A program made the translations under genes and the position numbers. From the NCBI RefSeq assembly GCF_017814275.1, contig NZ_JAGIYQ010000004.1:306685-370684 (forward strand): DNA of 64,000 bases, in the 5' to 3' direction. Shown piece after piece: positions 45,236-53,965 of the stretch (position 1 is the stretch's first letter; every line of letters starts with the position of its first letter). A model generated the notes under the pieces. That model saw only the letters and a list, made by a program, of their open reading frames with translations, searched no databases and had not been told where the DNA came from. The DNA comes from Gottfriedia endophytica. GTDB taxonomy: Bacteria; Bacillota; Bacilli; Bacillales; Bacillaceae_G.

Positions 45236-46879
45236 TTAATGATATAGCTTATAGCTTTCTGTATCGATGCCTTGTGTTTCTAAGAAATCGAGTATTCCCA
45301 TGTAGATAGCTTCTGCTGCTTGTTGCTTCCAGTAAGGTGATGCAAGCATCCCGGCATCTTGTTTATTTGTGACAAAGCCAAGTTCAGTTAGTACTGCTGG
45401 GAGATTATTTTCTCGGATTACAGCTAAACTTTGACTTTTTACACCGCGATCTTGAAGACCGAATGCAGCAGTTAATCGATACTGTACTAATTGTCCAAGA
45501 AGTAAACTGTCACTTACGTAAGGATTTTTTCTGCTTGAAAGAAGTGAGCTGTTGTTTGACAATCCAGTACTATTTTTTACTCCGCCCCCTGAGAAAGAGT
45601 TTCCCTTAAAATTAGGTGGCAAAGAAAAAGATTGTGACGTTTTTACTCCGTAATAATATGTCTCAATTCCACTAGCTGATGAATTACCCGAGTTCGCATG
45701 AATACTGACAAAAGCATCAGCATTTTTCTTGATTGCAAAAGCAGGGCGCTGTTCTAATGGTATGAATATATCTGTTGATCGGGTTAGATACACTTTAAAA
45801 GGTGTAAAATCTTTAAACAACGCTTCAGTGCGTTTCCCTACATCTAATACAATATCTTTTTCTCGAATTTTTCCAACACCAATTGCACCAGTATCCTTTC
45901 CTCCGTGCCCTGGATCTAGGACAATTGTTTTAATCATGTCAGGAGTGGTTTTAACATAAGGTGTGAATGTAAAAAATAAATCTTGTGGACTTTTTCGATT
46001 ATATGTCCTAATTTCAATTTTATGTATGTCTTGTTGTGATGGGATTGCTGTGTTTTGATTTGCAATATCAATTAATATATCTGTCTTTGCTTTATTTCCA
46101 TCTGTCCATTTTGTTACAACTGGTTTCCCGTCAATATATACTTTTATTCCTTCACCAGCTTTGTATGAAAGCTTATATTTTCCTGCTGATAATCGAGAAT
46201 AGGTAAGATATTTTACCCCATAGTTTGTTTTGTTAATTACACCTGGAACTGGGCTATCTGCTCCATTTTGAGCACGTAAAATTAGGTGTTCTGTTGTTGG
46301 GGTTATCATTTGTCTAGCAAGTGGACTACCTGTGAAAGTTGTATTGTTATAATAGTATGCTACCCATGATGAAAAAGGTGCAATGATTGAAAAAACTGAA
46401 GCATCGCCTATTAGTTCCGTGTAATCATTTTCAATAAGATGGTCACCTTCTTGAAGATTTTCAAGTATTGAAGTGGCGTATCGTTCACTGCTATTTTCAT
46501 TCTTAGTTTCAATTGGTTTTCCATCTATAAAAGTTTTTACAGAATCGTCTGCATAGGTTGATAAGAAATAGTCACCTTGGTCGAAGTAATTAGAAGCAGA
46601 AAAATGCAAAGTGAAATTATCTGCAGGGTAGTTTTTTGGAGAAGAAGCTCCCCAATAATAGGCTGGCGATGGATCCTTTAAATTTACTTCCTGTTGGTTT
46701 GTAGTCATGGGCTGGGTTGTTGCAGAAGTAAGTGTTGTCTTTTTTAAAGAACTGGTAATAGCATTTGATGTAGGTGTCATGAAGTTGGTAAAAAGTGTTC
46801 CTGTTAATAAGAAAGCGGCAATTTGTTTCGATTTTTTTAAAATCTGTTGTCTGTTCTTACTCGGTCGTTCAATCTGCAT
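45236..46879 (-). CDS. secreted N-acetylmuramoyl-L-alanine amidase (Amidase_3) with PA14-like modules
   Basis: A 547-aa exported wall hydrolase. Signal peptide ~20-42 after a basic start; PA14-like binding region ~65-310; catalytic Amidase_3 domain ~315-545 with zinc ligands in 'VLDPGHGGKDTGA' (His), 'REKDIVLDVGKR' (Glu), 'FVSIHANSGN' (His), and the late catalytic Glu in 'VLTELGFVTNKQDA'. Cuts the bond between MurNAc and L-Ala. Its binding modules are homologous to those of the 33480 glucosaminidase, so both may recognise the same wall polymer. Confidence 0.93.
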   Translation of the reverse strand: MQIERPSKNRQQILKKSKQIAAFLLTGTLFTNFMTPTSNAITSSLKKTTLTSATTQPMTTNQQEVNLKDPSPAYYWGASSPKNYPADNFTLHFSASNYFDQGDYFLSTYADDSVKTFIDGKPIETKNENSSERYATSILENLQEGDHLIENDYTELIGDASVFSIIAPFSSWVAYYYNNTTFTGSPLARQMITPTTEHLILRAQNGADSPVPGVINKTNYGVKYLTYSRLSAGKYKLSYKAGEGIKVYIDGKPVVTKWTDGNKAKTDILIDIANQNTAIPSQQDIHKIEIRTYNRKSPQDLFFTFTPYVKTTPDMIKTIVLDPGHGGKDTGAIGVGKIREKDIVLDVGKRTEALFKDFTPFKVYLTRSTDIFIPLEQRPAFAIKKNADAFVSIHANSGNSSASGIETYYYGVKTSQSFSLPPNFKGNSFSGGGVKNSTGLSNNSSLLSSRKNPYVSDSLLLGQLVQYRLTAAFGLQDRGVKSQSLAVIRENNLPAVLTELGFVTNKQDAGMLASPYWKQQAAEAIYMGILDFLETQGIDTESYKLYH

Positions 46880-47142
46880 AATTTGACTCCTTTCTAGTTA
46901 TTTCGTCTCACTTTTATAAAATTCTAACCTTAATATTACTTGATTCTAAAGATTCAGTAAATACGATGTTCTTCCTATCTTTGTAAACTTTTGAGGAAAA
47001 ATGTTGTTTTTTGGTATAAAATAGTGTTGAACGCATTTTTTTGGTAAAATAAACTATTGAGATGAAATCAACTTTTTTACATAATGGATAGATGAAAGCT
47101 TAGAGATGATAGTCTAGCGCCCAGTTAATATAAGGAGATCTT

Positions 47143-48072
47143 ATGATGAAGAAAGTATTAGTAACCGGTGGAGCAGGTTTTATAGGTTTAAACCTAGTGA
47201 ATGCATATCTTAAAGATGGGTATGAAGTGGTTATTGTTGATAATCTGTCTACCGGTAAAATTGAAAATATTCCAACAGGCGTTACATTTTATGAAGAGGA
47301 TATTCGTAGTCAAAATTTTATTGAGATTGTTAAAAAGGAAAAACCAGATTTAATTAATCACCACGCTGCACAAATCGATGTACAGTATTCTATTCATCAA
47401 CCTGTAGAAGATGGAAGTATTAATATATTAGGTACGTTAAACATTCTTGAGGCAGCAAGAGCATTAAAAGATGAGATGGATATTTCTTTAATCTATGCAT
47501 CATCGGCTGCGGTCTACGGAGATCCAGTATACTTAGGAATTGATGAACAACATCCAATTCAACCAATCTCATATTATGGTGCTTCAAAATATGCTCCCGA
47601 ATCGTATATGCAAATTTACCATGATTTATATGGAATTTCATATAGTATTTTCCGTTATGCGAATGTATATGGAATTGGACAAGATCCGAAAGGTGAGGGT
47701 GGAGTTGTCAGTATTTTAGTCGATAAAATTGTGACAGACTCTCTGTTTACAATCCATGGTGATGGCGAACAAACGAGAGATTTTATTTTTGTTGATGATA
47801 TTGTTTCAGCAAATCTGTTGGCAAGTAAACATCCTATTAATACCGTTTGTAATATTTCAACACATACGAAAACATCTTTACTTGATTTGCTTCAGATTGC
47901 CGAAGAGATTATTGAAAGAAAAATTGAAACTGTTTATCAAGAAGACCGTCCAGGTGACATAAAGCACAGTTACTTACTTAATGAAAAGGCAAACCAATTA
48001 TTGAACTGGAAACCGCAATATTCTTTAAAAGAAGGTTTAGCAAAAACCATTCAATATTACAAAGAAAAATAA
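47143..48072 (+). CDS. NAD-dependent epimerase/dehydratase (UDP-glucose 4-epimerase-like)
   Basis: A 309-aa extended short-chain dehydrogenase. Rossmann 'VTGGAGFIGLNLVNAY' (residues ~5-20), Ser-Tyr-Lys site 'ASSAAVYGDP' and 'YYGASKYAPE', and 'RYANVYGIGQDP'. Typical of GalE-like enzymes interconverting UDP-Glc/UDP-Gal or their N-acetyl forms. Two consecutive ATG codons follow AAGGAG. It supplies UDP-sugars for surface polymer synthesis. Confidence 0.9.
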   Translation: MMKKVLVTGGAGFIGLNLVNAYLKDGYEVVIVDNLSTGKIENIPTGVTFYEEDIRSQNFIEIVKKEKPDLINHHAAQIDVQYSIHQPVEDGSINILGTLNILEAARALKDEMDISLIYASSAAVYGDPVYLGIDEQHPIQPISYYGASKYAPESYMQIYHDLYGISYSIFRYANVYGIGQDPKGEGGVVSILVDKIVTDSLFTIHGDGEQTRDFIFVDDIVSANLLASKHPINTVCNISTHTKTSLLDLLQIAEEIIERKIETVYQEDRPGDIKHSYLLNEKANQLLNWKPQYSLKEGLAKTIQYYKEK

Positions 48073-48087
48073 TCAAAAATTATCTAT

Positions 48088-48132
48088 GCCATTTTGTCTT
48101 CTTTACTAATGATGGACAAAATGGTTTTTTTA
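48088..48132 (+). terminator. intrinsic terminator after epimerase
   Basis: CCATTTTGTC / GACAAAATGG with a long loop, followed by TTTTTTT. Confidence 0.82.
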
Positions 48133-48195
48133 TTAGATGTGTCTGCTTGAATTAAATTTACTTTGTATTGAGAAAATGGAAAGGTTTGATGTCGT

Positions 48196-48816
48196 TTGTT
48201 AAAGTCTTATTTTACTGTAAAGGGCCAGGGCTCACATGAGATTGAAATAGAAAGATCAAGGTTTATTTGTTATGTAAGTCCAGCTAAGACAGAGGCAGAA
48301 GCGCAAGAATTTATAGCAGATATTAAGAAAAAGCACTGGGATGCTACCCACAATTGTTCGGCTTATTTAATAGGAGAGCATAATGAAATACAAAAAGCGA
48401 ATGATGATGGTGAACCTAGTGGTACAGCAGGGGTACCAATGCTTGAAGTATTAAAAAAGAGGGATGTAAAAGATACAGTTGTTGTCGTAACCCGTTATTT
48501 TGGAGGAAAAAAATTAGGTTCGGGTGGATTGATTCGAGCTTATGGTACTTCGGTTAGCGAAGGGTTAAACGCAGTGGGTGTCATTGAAAGAACACTTGTA
48601 ACAGTAATACACATTAAAATTGGCTATAAATTATTGGGTAAAATAGAAAATGCGATACGAAATTCTAATTATCACTTAGAAAAAACTTCACATTTAGAAG
48701 ACGTTGAATTTGAGATGTGGATTAAGGTCGATGAACTTGATTCATTTAAGGATTGGATGGTTGAATTGACAAATGGTAGTTGTCAGATAACCGAAACTAG
48801 TGTTAAATACATGTAG
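48196..48816 (+). CDS. yvyE: YigZ/IMPACT family protein
   Basis: A 206-aa soluble protein with the UPF0029 N-domain ('EIERSRFICYVSPAKTEAEAQEFI', 'HWDATHNCSAYLIG', 'ANDDGEPSGTAGVPMLEVL', 'VVVTRYFGGKKLGSGGLIRAYG') and the smaller C-terminal domain. Related to eukaryotic IMPACT; thought to bind ribosome- or elongation-factor-like targets. Start TTG at 48196 (LKSYFTVKGQ) matches the family N-terminus. In B. subtilis it is next to an LCP gene too, so the yvyE-LCP neighbourhood is conserved. Confidence 0.92.
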   Translation: MLKSYFTVKGQGSHEIEIERSRFICYVSPAKTEAEAQEFIADIKKKHWDATHNCSAYLIGEHNEIQKANDDGEPSGTAGVPMLEVLKKRDVKDTVVVVTRYFGGKKLGSGGLIRAYGTSVSEGLNAVGVIERTLVTVIHIKIGYKLLGKIENAIRNSNYHLEKTSHLEDVEFEMWIKVDELDSFKDWMVELTNGSCQITETSVKYM

Positions 48817-48912
48817 AAGTTATTCGAAAATTTAGTAGAAATTTGTAAAATAATTTGGTTAAGGGTATAAATACATTCCATAATATTGAGTAAAGGAGGT
48901 CGTTTCGCACTA

Positions 48913-49908
48913 ATGAATGAAACACGAAAAATGGCCAGGAGAAAAAGAAAGAAAAAAAGACATCCTATTATAAGATTCTTTCTGTTTATCGTAATTTTAG
49001 CGATTGCAGTTATTGGATATAAAGGTGTAAGAGCATATATAGAATTTAATAAAGCGACACAAGGTCAAAAAATCCACTCTAATATTCGTACACAAAATGT
49101 CGCAGTTGCGAAAGATCCATTTTCAATATTATTTCTAGGAATAGAAAATTATTCGACAGGTGGAAAAGGTGGACGAACAGACTCGATGATATTGGTTACT
49201 GTAAATCCAAAAACTAAGTCTATTCAAAAAATGAGTATTCCTCGTGACACATATGTTGAAATCCCGGGTCGAATTAATAAAACTAAAATTAATGGGGCTT
49301 ATGCATATGGTGGGCTTCAATTGACAGTGGATACGGTTGAGAAATTTTTAAATGTACCGATTGATTATTATGTAACGGTTGATTTTAATGGATTTAAAAA
49401 TATCGTTGATGAAGTAGGCGGTATTGATGTAGATGTTCCTTTTGATTTTTGGGAACATACGGACACAAAACCTCGAGGCACAGTTTATTTCCATAAGGGC
49501 GTGCAACATTTAAATGGTACTGAGGCATTAGCTTATTCTCGAATGAGAAAACGTGATCCGCGTGGGGATTTTGGACGTGAGGACCGTCAGCAACAAGTAA
49601 TGTTGGCGATTATAAATAAATTGAAGTCACCAGAAACGATTTTAAAAATAGATAATTATGCAAGTGTATTCAGCCAAAATGTTAAAACAAATATGAGTAT
49701 GACAGAAGGTCTTTCGTTATTTAGCAGTATGAAAGATGTTTCAGCTCAAGGTATAGAAACACTTAAACTTCAAGGTAAAGACGATTATATTAATGGAGTT
49801 TATTATTACGTACCAGATGAAATGAGTGTTAACGACATTACAAGTAGAATGAGAGTTCATTTAGATCTTGATAAATCACCGGCTAATTCTACAAATACTA
49901 CTCCGTAA
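48913..49908 (+). CDS. LytR-CpsA-Psr (LCP) family wall-polymer ligase
   Basis: A 332-aa membrane enzyme that transfers undecaprenyl-linked glycopolymers (teichoic acids, capsule) to peptidoglycan. Basic N-terminus (RRKRKKKRH), TM ~17-40, and LCP domain with 'FSILFLGIENYSTGGKGGRTDSMILVTVNPKTKS' and 'MSIPRDTYVEIPG', 'EALAYSRMRKRDPRGDFGREDRQQQV' holding the conserved Arg/Asp set. ATG 48913 is 12 nt after AAAGGAGGT. Confidence 0.94.
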   Translation: MNETRKMARRKRKKKRHPIIRFFLFIVILAIAVIGYKGVRAYIEFNKATQGQKIHSNIRTQNVAVAKDPFSILFLGIENYSTGGKGGRTDSMILVTVNPKTKSIQKMSIPRDTYVEIPGRINKTKINGAYAYGGLQLTVDTVEKFLNVPIDYYVTVDFNGFKNIVDEVGGIDVDVPFDFWEHTDTKPRGTVYFHKGVQHLNGTEALAYSRMRKRDPRGDFGREDRQQQVMLAIINKLKSPETILKIDNYASVFSQNVKTNMSMTEGLSLFSSMKDVSAQGIETLKLQGKDDYINGVYYYVPDEMSVNDITSRMRVHLDLDKSPANSTNTTP

Positions 49909-49954
49909 AAAAGCTAACTACTATTTTTTTGAGACTTGAAATAATAAAATTTTT

Positions 49955-49986
49955 AACCCCTCTTTAAAAATAAAGAGGGGTTTTTT
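49955..49986. terminator. intrinsic terminator between LCP and SMR genes
   Basis: AACCCCTCTTTA / TAAAGAGGGGTT followed by TTTT; it can also act leftward. Confidence 0.88.
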
Positions 49987-50004
49987 GAATGATAAAATAA
50001 TGTC

Positions 50005-50325
50005 TTAGTGAGGGGCGATGATTTTTAACCCTACAACGGAAAGAACAATCATTGAAATAAAGAGTATTCTTTTCCAATCACGTGATTCTTTAAAGAAAAT
50101 CATTCCTACCAAGACAGAGCCTGCTGCCCCAATTCCAGTCCAAATAGAATAGCCTGTACCAACAGGTATTTCATTTAGAGCTTTTGAAAGTAAGAAAAAG
50201 GATGCCCAGCCTGATGCTACACATAGCAATGTGTATTTCAGATGTTTAAAATTATTGGATAGCTTCATAAATGTAACGAAGCCTACCTCACCAAACCCAG
50301 CGATGATTAAGTATATCCAAGACAT
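50005..50325 (-). CDS. SMR-family transporter subunit, second of a pair
   Basis: A 106-aa four-TM small multidrug resistance protein. It has the conserved Glu in TM1 ('AGFGEVGFVTFMKLS') and the loop motif 'PVGTGYSIWTGIGAAGSVLVGMIFF'. Starts 1 nt after the stop of its partner, so they are coupled and likely form a heterodimer like YkkC/YkkD. Substrate may be toxic cations or guanidinium; no guanidine riboswitch was seen upstream. Confidence 0.92.
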   Translation of the reverse strand: MSWIYLIIAGFGEVGFVTFMKLSNNFKHLKYTLLCVASGWASFFLLSKALNEIPVGTGYSIWTGIGAAGSVLVGMIFFKESRDWKRILFISMIVLSVVGLKIIAPH

Positions 50326-50326
50326 T

Positions 50327-50674
50327 TTAAGCTCCTCCTCTATCTTCCATCTTTTCTTCTCCAGATGTTAACTTTAAACCGATAATTCCTGTTAATAGTA
50401 TGATGACTAATACAATTTTCGCTAAAGAAGCTGTTTCTCCTAAAAAGAACATGCCAATTAAAACAGTCCCTGCTGCTCCAATTCCTGTAAATACAGCATA
50501 AGCAGTTCCAATTGGAATCTCTCTCATTGCTTTGGAAAATAGAAAAAAACTAAATAAAATCCCTATTATTGTTAAAGCACTAGGTAACGTTTTTGTGAAG
50601 CCTTCTGAATATTTCAAACCAAATGCCCATGCAATTTCGCACATACCGGCAATAACTAGGTAAAACCAAGCCAT
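50327..50674 (-). CDS. SMR-family transporter subunit, first of a pair
   Basis: A 115-aa four-TM protein: 'MAWFYLVIAGMCEIAWAFGLKYSEGF' with the W-x-x-x and essential E in TM1, 'PIGTAYAVFTGIGAAGTVLIGMFFLGE'. It has a longer charged tail (GEEKMEDRGGA) whose coding sequence includes the ribosome site of the next gene (GGAGGA). Paired with the 50005 gene. Strong GGGAGG site. Confidence 0.92.
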   Translation of the reverse strand: MAWFYLVIAGMCEIAWAFGLKYSEGFTKTLPSALTIIGILFSFFLFSKAMREIPIGTAYAVFTGIGAAGTVLIGMFFLGETASLAKIVLVIILLTGIIGLKLTSGEEKMEDRGGA

Positions 50675-50753
50675 TTCTGTTCCTCCCTCTGTTGCAAACG
50701 CACTTTATTTCGCTCGAATGGTTTTTCGGAAGATACCGTTTTCAACCACACCA

Positions 50754-50782
50754 ATTATCAAACGTTATATAAAACCTATCAA
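50754..50782 (-). promoter_or_regulatory. sigma-A promoter of the SMR pair
   Basis: Minus strand TTGATA, 17-bp spacer, GATAAT. Confidence 0.7.
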
Positions 50783-50859
50783 TAAACTGGTTAGTTTTCA
50801 AATGAAATATATTGAAAAAAACAATAGGGCTATTACACCATTTACCATTGAAAAATACC

Positions 50860-50888
50860 TTGACCACCTATGATTACGTTGATAGAAT
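50860..50888 (+). promoter_or_regulatory. sigma-A promoter of guaA
   Basis: TTGACC at 50860-50865, 17-bp spacer, TAGAAT at 50883-50888, about 30 nt upstream of the riboswitch. Confidence 0.75.
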
Positions 50889-50917
50889 AGAAAAATAATC
50901 TATATATCGACAATTTT

Positions 50918-50987
50918 CTTCATATATCCTCAACAATATGGGTTGAGAGTCTCTACCGGGGCACCGTAATACGCCCTGACTATGAAG
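50918..50987 (+). ncRNA. purine riboswitch (guanine class) upstream of guaA
   Basis: P1 arms CTTCATA (50918) and TATGAAG (50981-50987); conserved loop and junction blocks CAATATGGGTTGAG, AGTCTCTACCGGGGCACCGT, and GACTATG. The third base of GACTATG corresponds to position 74, and C there specifies guanine rather than adenine. Confidence 0.93.
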
Positions 50988-51032
50988 GCAGGATGATTTT
51001 GATGAATTGCCAGTTCTCTGCCTTCTTTTTTT
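50984..51032 (+). terminator. riboswitch-controlled terminator of guaA
   Basis: GAAGGCAG (50984-50991) pairs with CTGCCTTC (51018-51025), followed by seven T. The 5' arm overlaps the 3' strand of riboswitch P1, so the terminator and aptamer share bases at their edge. Confidence 0.85.
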
Positions 51033-51062
51033 ATGGATAATGGGGGGGAACTGGCTTTTTTT
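51009..51062 (+). terminator. second, interlocking terminator in the guaA leader
   Basis: GCCAGTTC (51009-51016), inside the loop of the first terminator, pairs with GAACTGGC (51048-51055), followed by TTTTTTTA. Confidence 0.7.
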
Positions 51063-51159
51063 ATTTTTTAGTAGGAATACCTACTCCATCTTATAGGGAA
51101 AAATAGTATTAGCTTATTGCTGGTACGCTCTTTATATAAATACTGATGAGGTGAACGCT

Positions 51160-52695
51160 ATGCAAAAACATGACACAATCGTTGTATTAGACTTTGGTAG
51201 TCAGTACAATCAATTAATCGCTCGCCGTATTCGTGAATTTGGTGTATATAGTGAATTACGCCCACATACGATTACAGCTGAAGAAATTAAGCAAATGGGT
51301 GCAAAAGGGATTGTTTTCTCTGGAGGTCCAAACAGCGTTTACGGAGAAAATGCTTTCTTCTGTGACGAAGCAATTTTTGAATTAGGTTTACCGATTTTAG
51401 GAATTTGTTATGGAATGCAACTTATGACTCATCATTTTGGTGGAAAAGTTGCACGTGCAGATCAACGTGAATATGGAAAAGCAGAATTAGGAATTCAAAA
51501 CCAAACTGCTCTATTAAAAGATCTTCCGAATGACCACGTTGTTTGGATGAGCCATGGTGACAAAGTTATTGAACAACCAGAAGGTTTTGTTATCGATGCA
51601 ACAAGCGCATCTTGTCCAATAGCTGCAATGAGTAATGAAGCGAAAAAAATGTATGGTGTTCAGTTCCACCCAGAGGTTCGTCACTCTGAGTACGGAAATG
51701 ACCTATTAAAGAACTTTGTTTTCGGCATCTGTGAATGTGATGCAAACTGGTCAATGAAAAACTTTATTGAAGTTGAGCTTGAAAACATTCGTAAAACAGT
51801 TGGAGACAAAAAAGTTCTTTGTGCATTAAGTGGTGGAGTAGATTCATCAGTTGTTGCAGTACTAATTCACAAAGCAATCGGTGATCAATTAACATGTATT
51901 TTCGTTGATCACGGCTTATTACGTAAAGATGAAGCTGAAGGCGTTATGAATACATTCAGCGAAGGCTTCCACATGAACGTAATCAAAGTTGATGCGAAAG
52001 AGCGTTTCTTATCTAAATTAGCAGGCGTTTCTGACCCAGAACAAAAACGTAAAATCATTGGTAATGAATTCGTTTATGTATTTGACGATGAAGCTTCAAG
52101 ATTAGAAGGAATGGATTTCTTAGCGCAAGGTACTCTGTACACTGATATTATTGAAAGTGGTACTGCTACTGCTCAAACAATCAAGTCTCATCATAACGTT
52201 GGTGGTCTACCAGAAGACATGCAGTTTAAATTAATCGAACCATTAAATACGTTATTTAAAGATGAAGTACGTGCAGTAGGATCAGAGTTAGGTCTTCCTA
52301 ATGAAATCGTATGGCGTCAACCATTCCCAGGTCCAGGTCTAGGAATTCGTGTATTAGGCGAAATTACAGATCAAAAACTTGAGATCGTTCGCGAATCAGA
52401 TGCAATTCTTCGTGAAGAAATAAGTCTAAATGGTTTAGAAAGCGAAATTTGGCAATACTTCACTGTATTACCTGACATCCGTAGTGTTGGTGTAATGGGT
52501 GATGAGCGTACGTATGACTACACAGTTGGTATCCGTGCTGTAACATCAATCGACGGAATGACAGCTGACTGGGCACGTATCCCTTGGGACGTACTACAAA
52601 AAATCTCAACACGTATCGTTAACGAAGTAAAACACGTTAACCGTATCGTTTATGATATTACAAGTAAGCCACCTGCAACTATTGAGTGGGAATAA
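51160..52695 (+). CDS. guaA: GMP synthase (glutamine-hydrolysing)
   Basis: A 511-aa cytosolic enzyme converting XMP to GMP with ATP and glutamine. N-terminal class I amidotransferase with nucleophile C83 ('LGICYGMQ') and His/Glu in '[11 protein letters not shown]'; ATP pyrophosphatase domain with PP-loop '[12 protein letters not shown]' and C-terminal dimerisation domain ending 'KPPATIEWE'. ATG 51160 follows GAGGTG. Controlled by the guanine riboswitch. Its last 93 coding bases belong to the 95-bp attL repeat, so the gene's 3' end was replaced by the island's identical copy without changing the protein. Confidence 0.98.
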   Translation: MQKHDTIVVLDFGSQYNQLIARRIREFGVYSELRPHTITAEEIKQMGAKGIVFSGGPNSVYGENAFFCDEAIFELGLPILGICYGMQLMTHHFGGKVARADQREYGKAELGIQNQTALLKDLPNDHVVWMSHGDKVIEQPEGFVIDATSASCPIAAMSNEAKKMYGVQFHPEVRHSEYGNDLLKNFVFGICECDANWSMKNFIEVELENIRKTVGDKKVLCALSGGVDSSVVAVLIHKAIGDQLTCIFVDHGLLRKDEAEGVMNTFSEGFHMNVIKVDAKERFLSKLAGVSDPEQKRKIIGNEFVYVFDDEASRLEGMDFLAQGTLYTDIIESGTATAQTIKSHHNVGGLPEDMQFKLIEPLNTLFKDEVRAVGSELGLPNEIVWRQPFPGPGLGIRVLGEITDQKLEIVRESDAILREEISLNGLESEIWQYFTVLPDIRSVGVMGDERTYDYTVGIRAVTSIDGMTADWARIPWDVLQKISTRIVNEVKHVNRIVYDITSKPPATIEWE

Positions 52696-52697
52696 CG
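52603..52697 (+). repeat. attL: 95-bp direct repeat covering the guaA 3' end
   Basis: ATCTCAACACGTATCGTTAA ... TATTGAGTGGGAATAACG; identical base for base to 61399-61493. Confidence 0.97.
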
Positions 52698-52748
52698 GTT
52701 ATGTGCGATAATTTGTAATGAAGCTAGAAGCCTTGATATAAAAGTGTT

Positions 52749-52776
52749 TTAGCGACTTTCAGAAGTATCGTATAAT
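52749..52776 (+). promoter_or_regulatory. probable promoter of the integrase gene
   Basis: TTTAGC, 17-bp spacer, TATAAT, about 75 nt upstream of the integrase start. Confidence 0.55.
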
Positions 52777-52808
52777 ACATCCTGCAACAATTGGCTATTT
52801 AAAAATTA

Positions 52809-52851
52809 CTCTCTTTTATTTGCGTTATTTGCAAATAGAAGGGAGTTTTTT
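52809..52851 (+). terminator. terminator-like hairpin that also covers the integrase ribosome site
   Basis: CTCTCTTTTATTTGC (52809-52823) pairs with GCAAATAGAAGGGAG (52831-52845, two G-T pairs), followed by TTTTTT and then the integrase ATG. The GGGAG arm is the ribosome site. Confidence 0.75.
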
Positions 52852-52852
52852 T

Positions 52853-53791
52853 ATGACTAAAATAGTCGAGATGATTGATGAGTTTAAGTTAAATCAAGAG
52901 ATAGTAGGACTTAAGAAAGCATATATCGATGTGTGTTTGTACCGTTTAAACAGATGGAAGAATTTTATGGAGTGTAAACTAGGTGTAACTGATATAGAGG
53001 ATATAAAGCCGATTCATATTAAAAAGTATGTTCAAGAGTGTCAAAGTGTAGGAAAAGAGGTTAATTCTACAATTAATAATAATCTAGCAACGTTAAAAGT
53101 ATTCTTTCAGCAACTCGTTGATGAAGAATATATAGATGAACAAGACAACCCCATGAAACGAATTAGAAACTTAAAAGAGGAGAAAACAGTTATTGTTACT
53201 TTTAATGATGATGAAGTAGCTAGGATTTTAAATGATGTAAAAGAAGAAACATATTCTAATGTTCGTGACAAGTTAATCTTAATTATGCTTTTTGATACTG
53301 GTGTGAGGGTTTCTGAGCTTTGTGACATTAAGATAACGGATATAGCCAGTGGACATATCCTAATTCATGGAAAAGGCTCTAAACAGCGTTTAGTGTACAT
53401 TAGCAGGGTTATGCGTAAATACATGAGGAAATATGAGCATATGAAGAAAGAACGCTTTAAACACAAAAATATTCATGAAATAGAGGAGCATTATTTCTTA
53501 GACCAATCTGCAATGCGTTTATCTCGTTCACGAATTAATAAAATACTTAAGGAACACTGTGCTAATGCAGGCGTTAGAGAAGAAGTTCGTTGTTCACCAC
53601 ATGACTGTCGTCATTACTTTGCACAAAAACAGTTAAGGAATGGGATAGACATTTATAGTTTAAGTAGGTTGATGGGGCATTTTGATACTCAAATAACATC
53701 CAGATACCTAAGAGGGTTAGAACAAGAGGATATTTTGAATATTGGTCGGATGAATAGTCCTTTGAAGGAAGTTAAGATTGTAAAGAAGTAA
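52853..53791 (+). CDS. tyrosine recombinase/integrase of the guaA island
   Basis: A 312-aa site-specific recombinase. N-terminal SAM-like core-binding domain (~10-95), catalytic domain ~105-300 with first Arg in 'DTGVRVSELCDI', 'HGKGSKQRLVYI' (Lys), 'SPHDCRHYFAQKQL' (H-x-x-R), 'LMGHFDTQITSRYLRG' (His and nucleophilic Tyr). Lies directly next to attL, the normal place for an island integrase, and should act on the 95-bp guaA repeat. The ATG at 52853 is chosen on GGGAG; expression may be restrained by the hairpin that contains that site. Confidence 0.95.
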   Translation: MTKIVEMIDEFKLNQEIVGLKKAYIDVCLYRLNRWKNFMECKLGVTDIEDIKPIHIKKYVQECQSVGKEVNSTINNNLATLKVFFQQLVDEEYIDEQDNPMKRIRNLKEEKTVIVTFNDDEVARILNDVKEETYSNVRDKLILIMLFDTGVRVSELCDIKITDIASGHILIHGKGSKQRLVYISRVMRKYMRKYEHMKKERFKHKNIHEIEEHYFLDQSAMRLSRSRINKILKEHCANAGVREEVRCSPHDCRHYFAQKQLRNGIDIYSLSRLMGHFDTQITSRYLRGLEQEDILNIGRMNSPLKEVKIVKK

Positions 53792-53914
53792 CAACTATGA
53801 ATATATGGTATCTTAAGTAGTTTAATATTAAAGAAAGGGATGAGATACTTAATAATTACAATTAAACAGTAATTTAAAATGAAATTTATGATTTTTATGG
53901 TCATTATAGTAACT

Positions 53915-53952
53915 CCCATTATTTTTAATAAAAAGCTATTAAAAATAATGGG
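53915..53952. terminator. perfect 16-bp inverted repeat between convergent genes
   Basis: CCCATTATTTTTAATA, loop AAAAGC, TATTAAAAATAATGGG; probable bidirectional terminator. Confidence 0.7.
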
Positions 53953-53965
53953 AATAGTTCATTTT

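Noticed and set aside
50675..50760. Guanidine riboswitch for the SMR pair
   Set aside because: The leader on the minus strand is short and shows none of the conserved ykkC blocks I would need to see.
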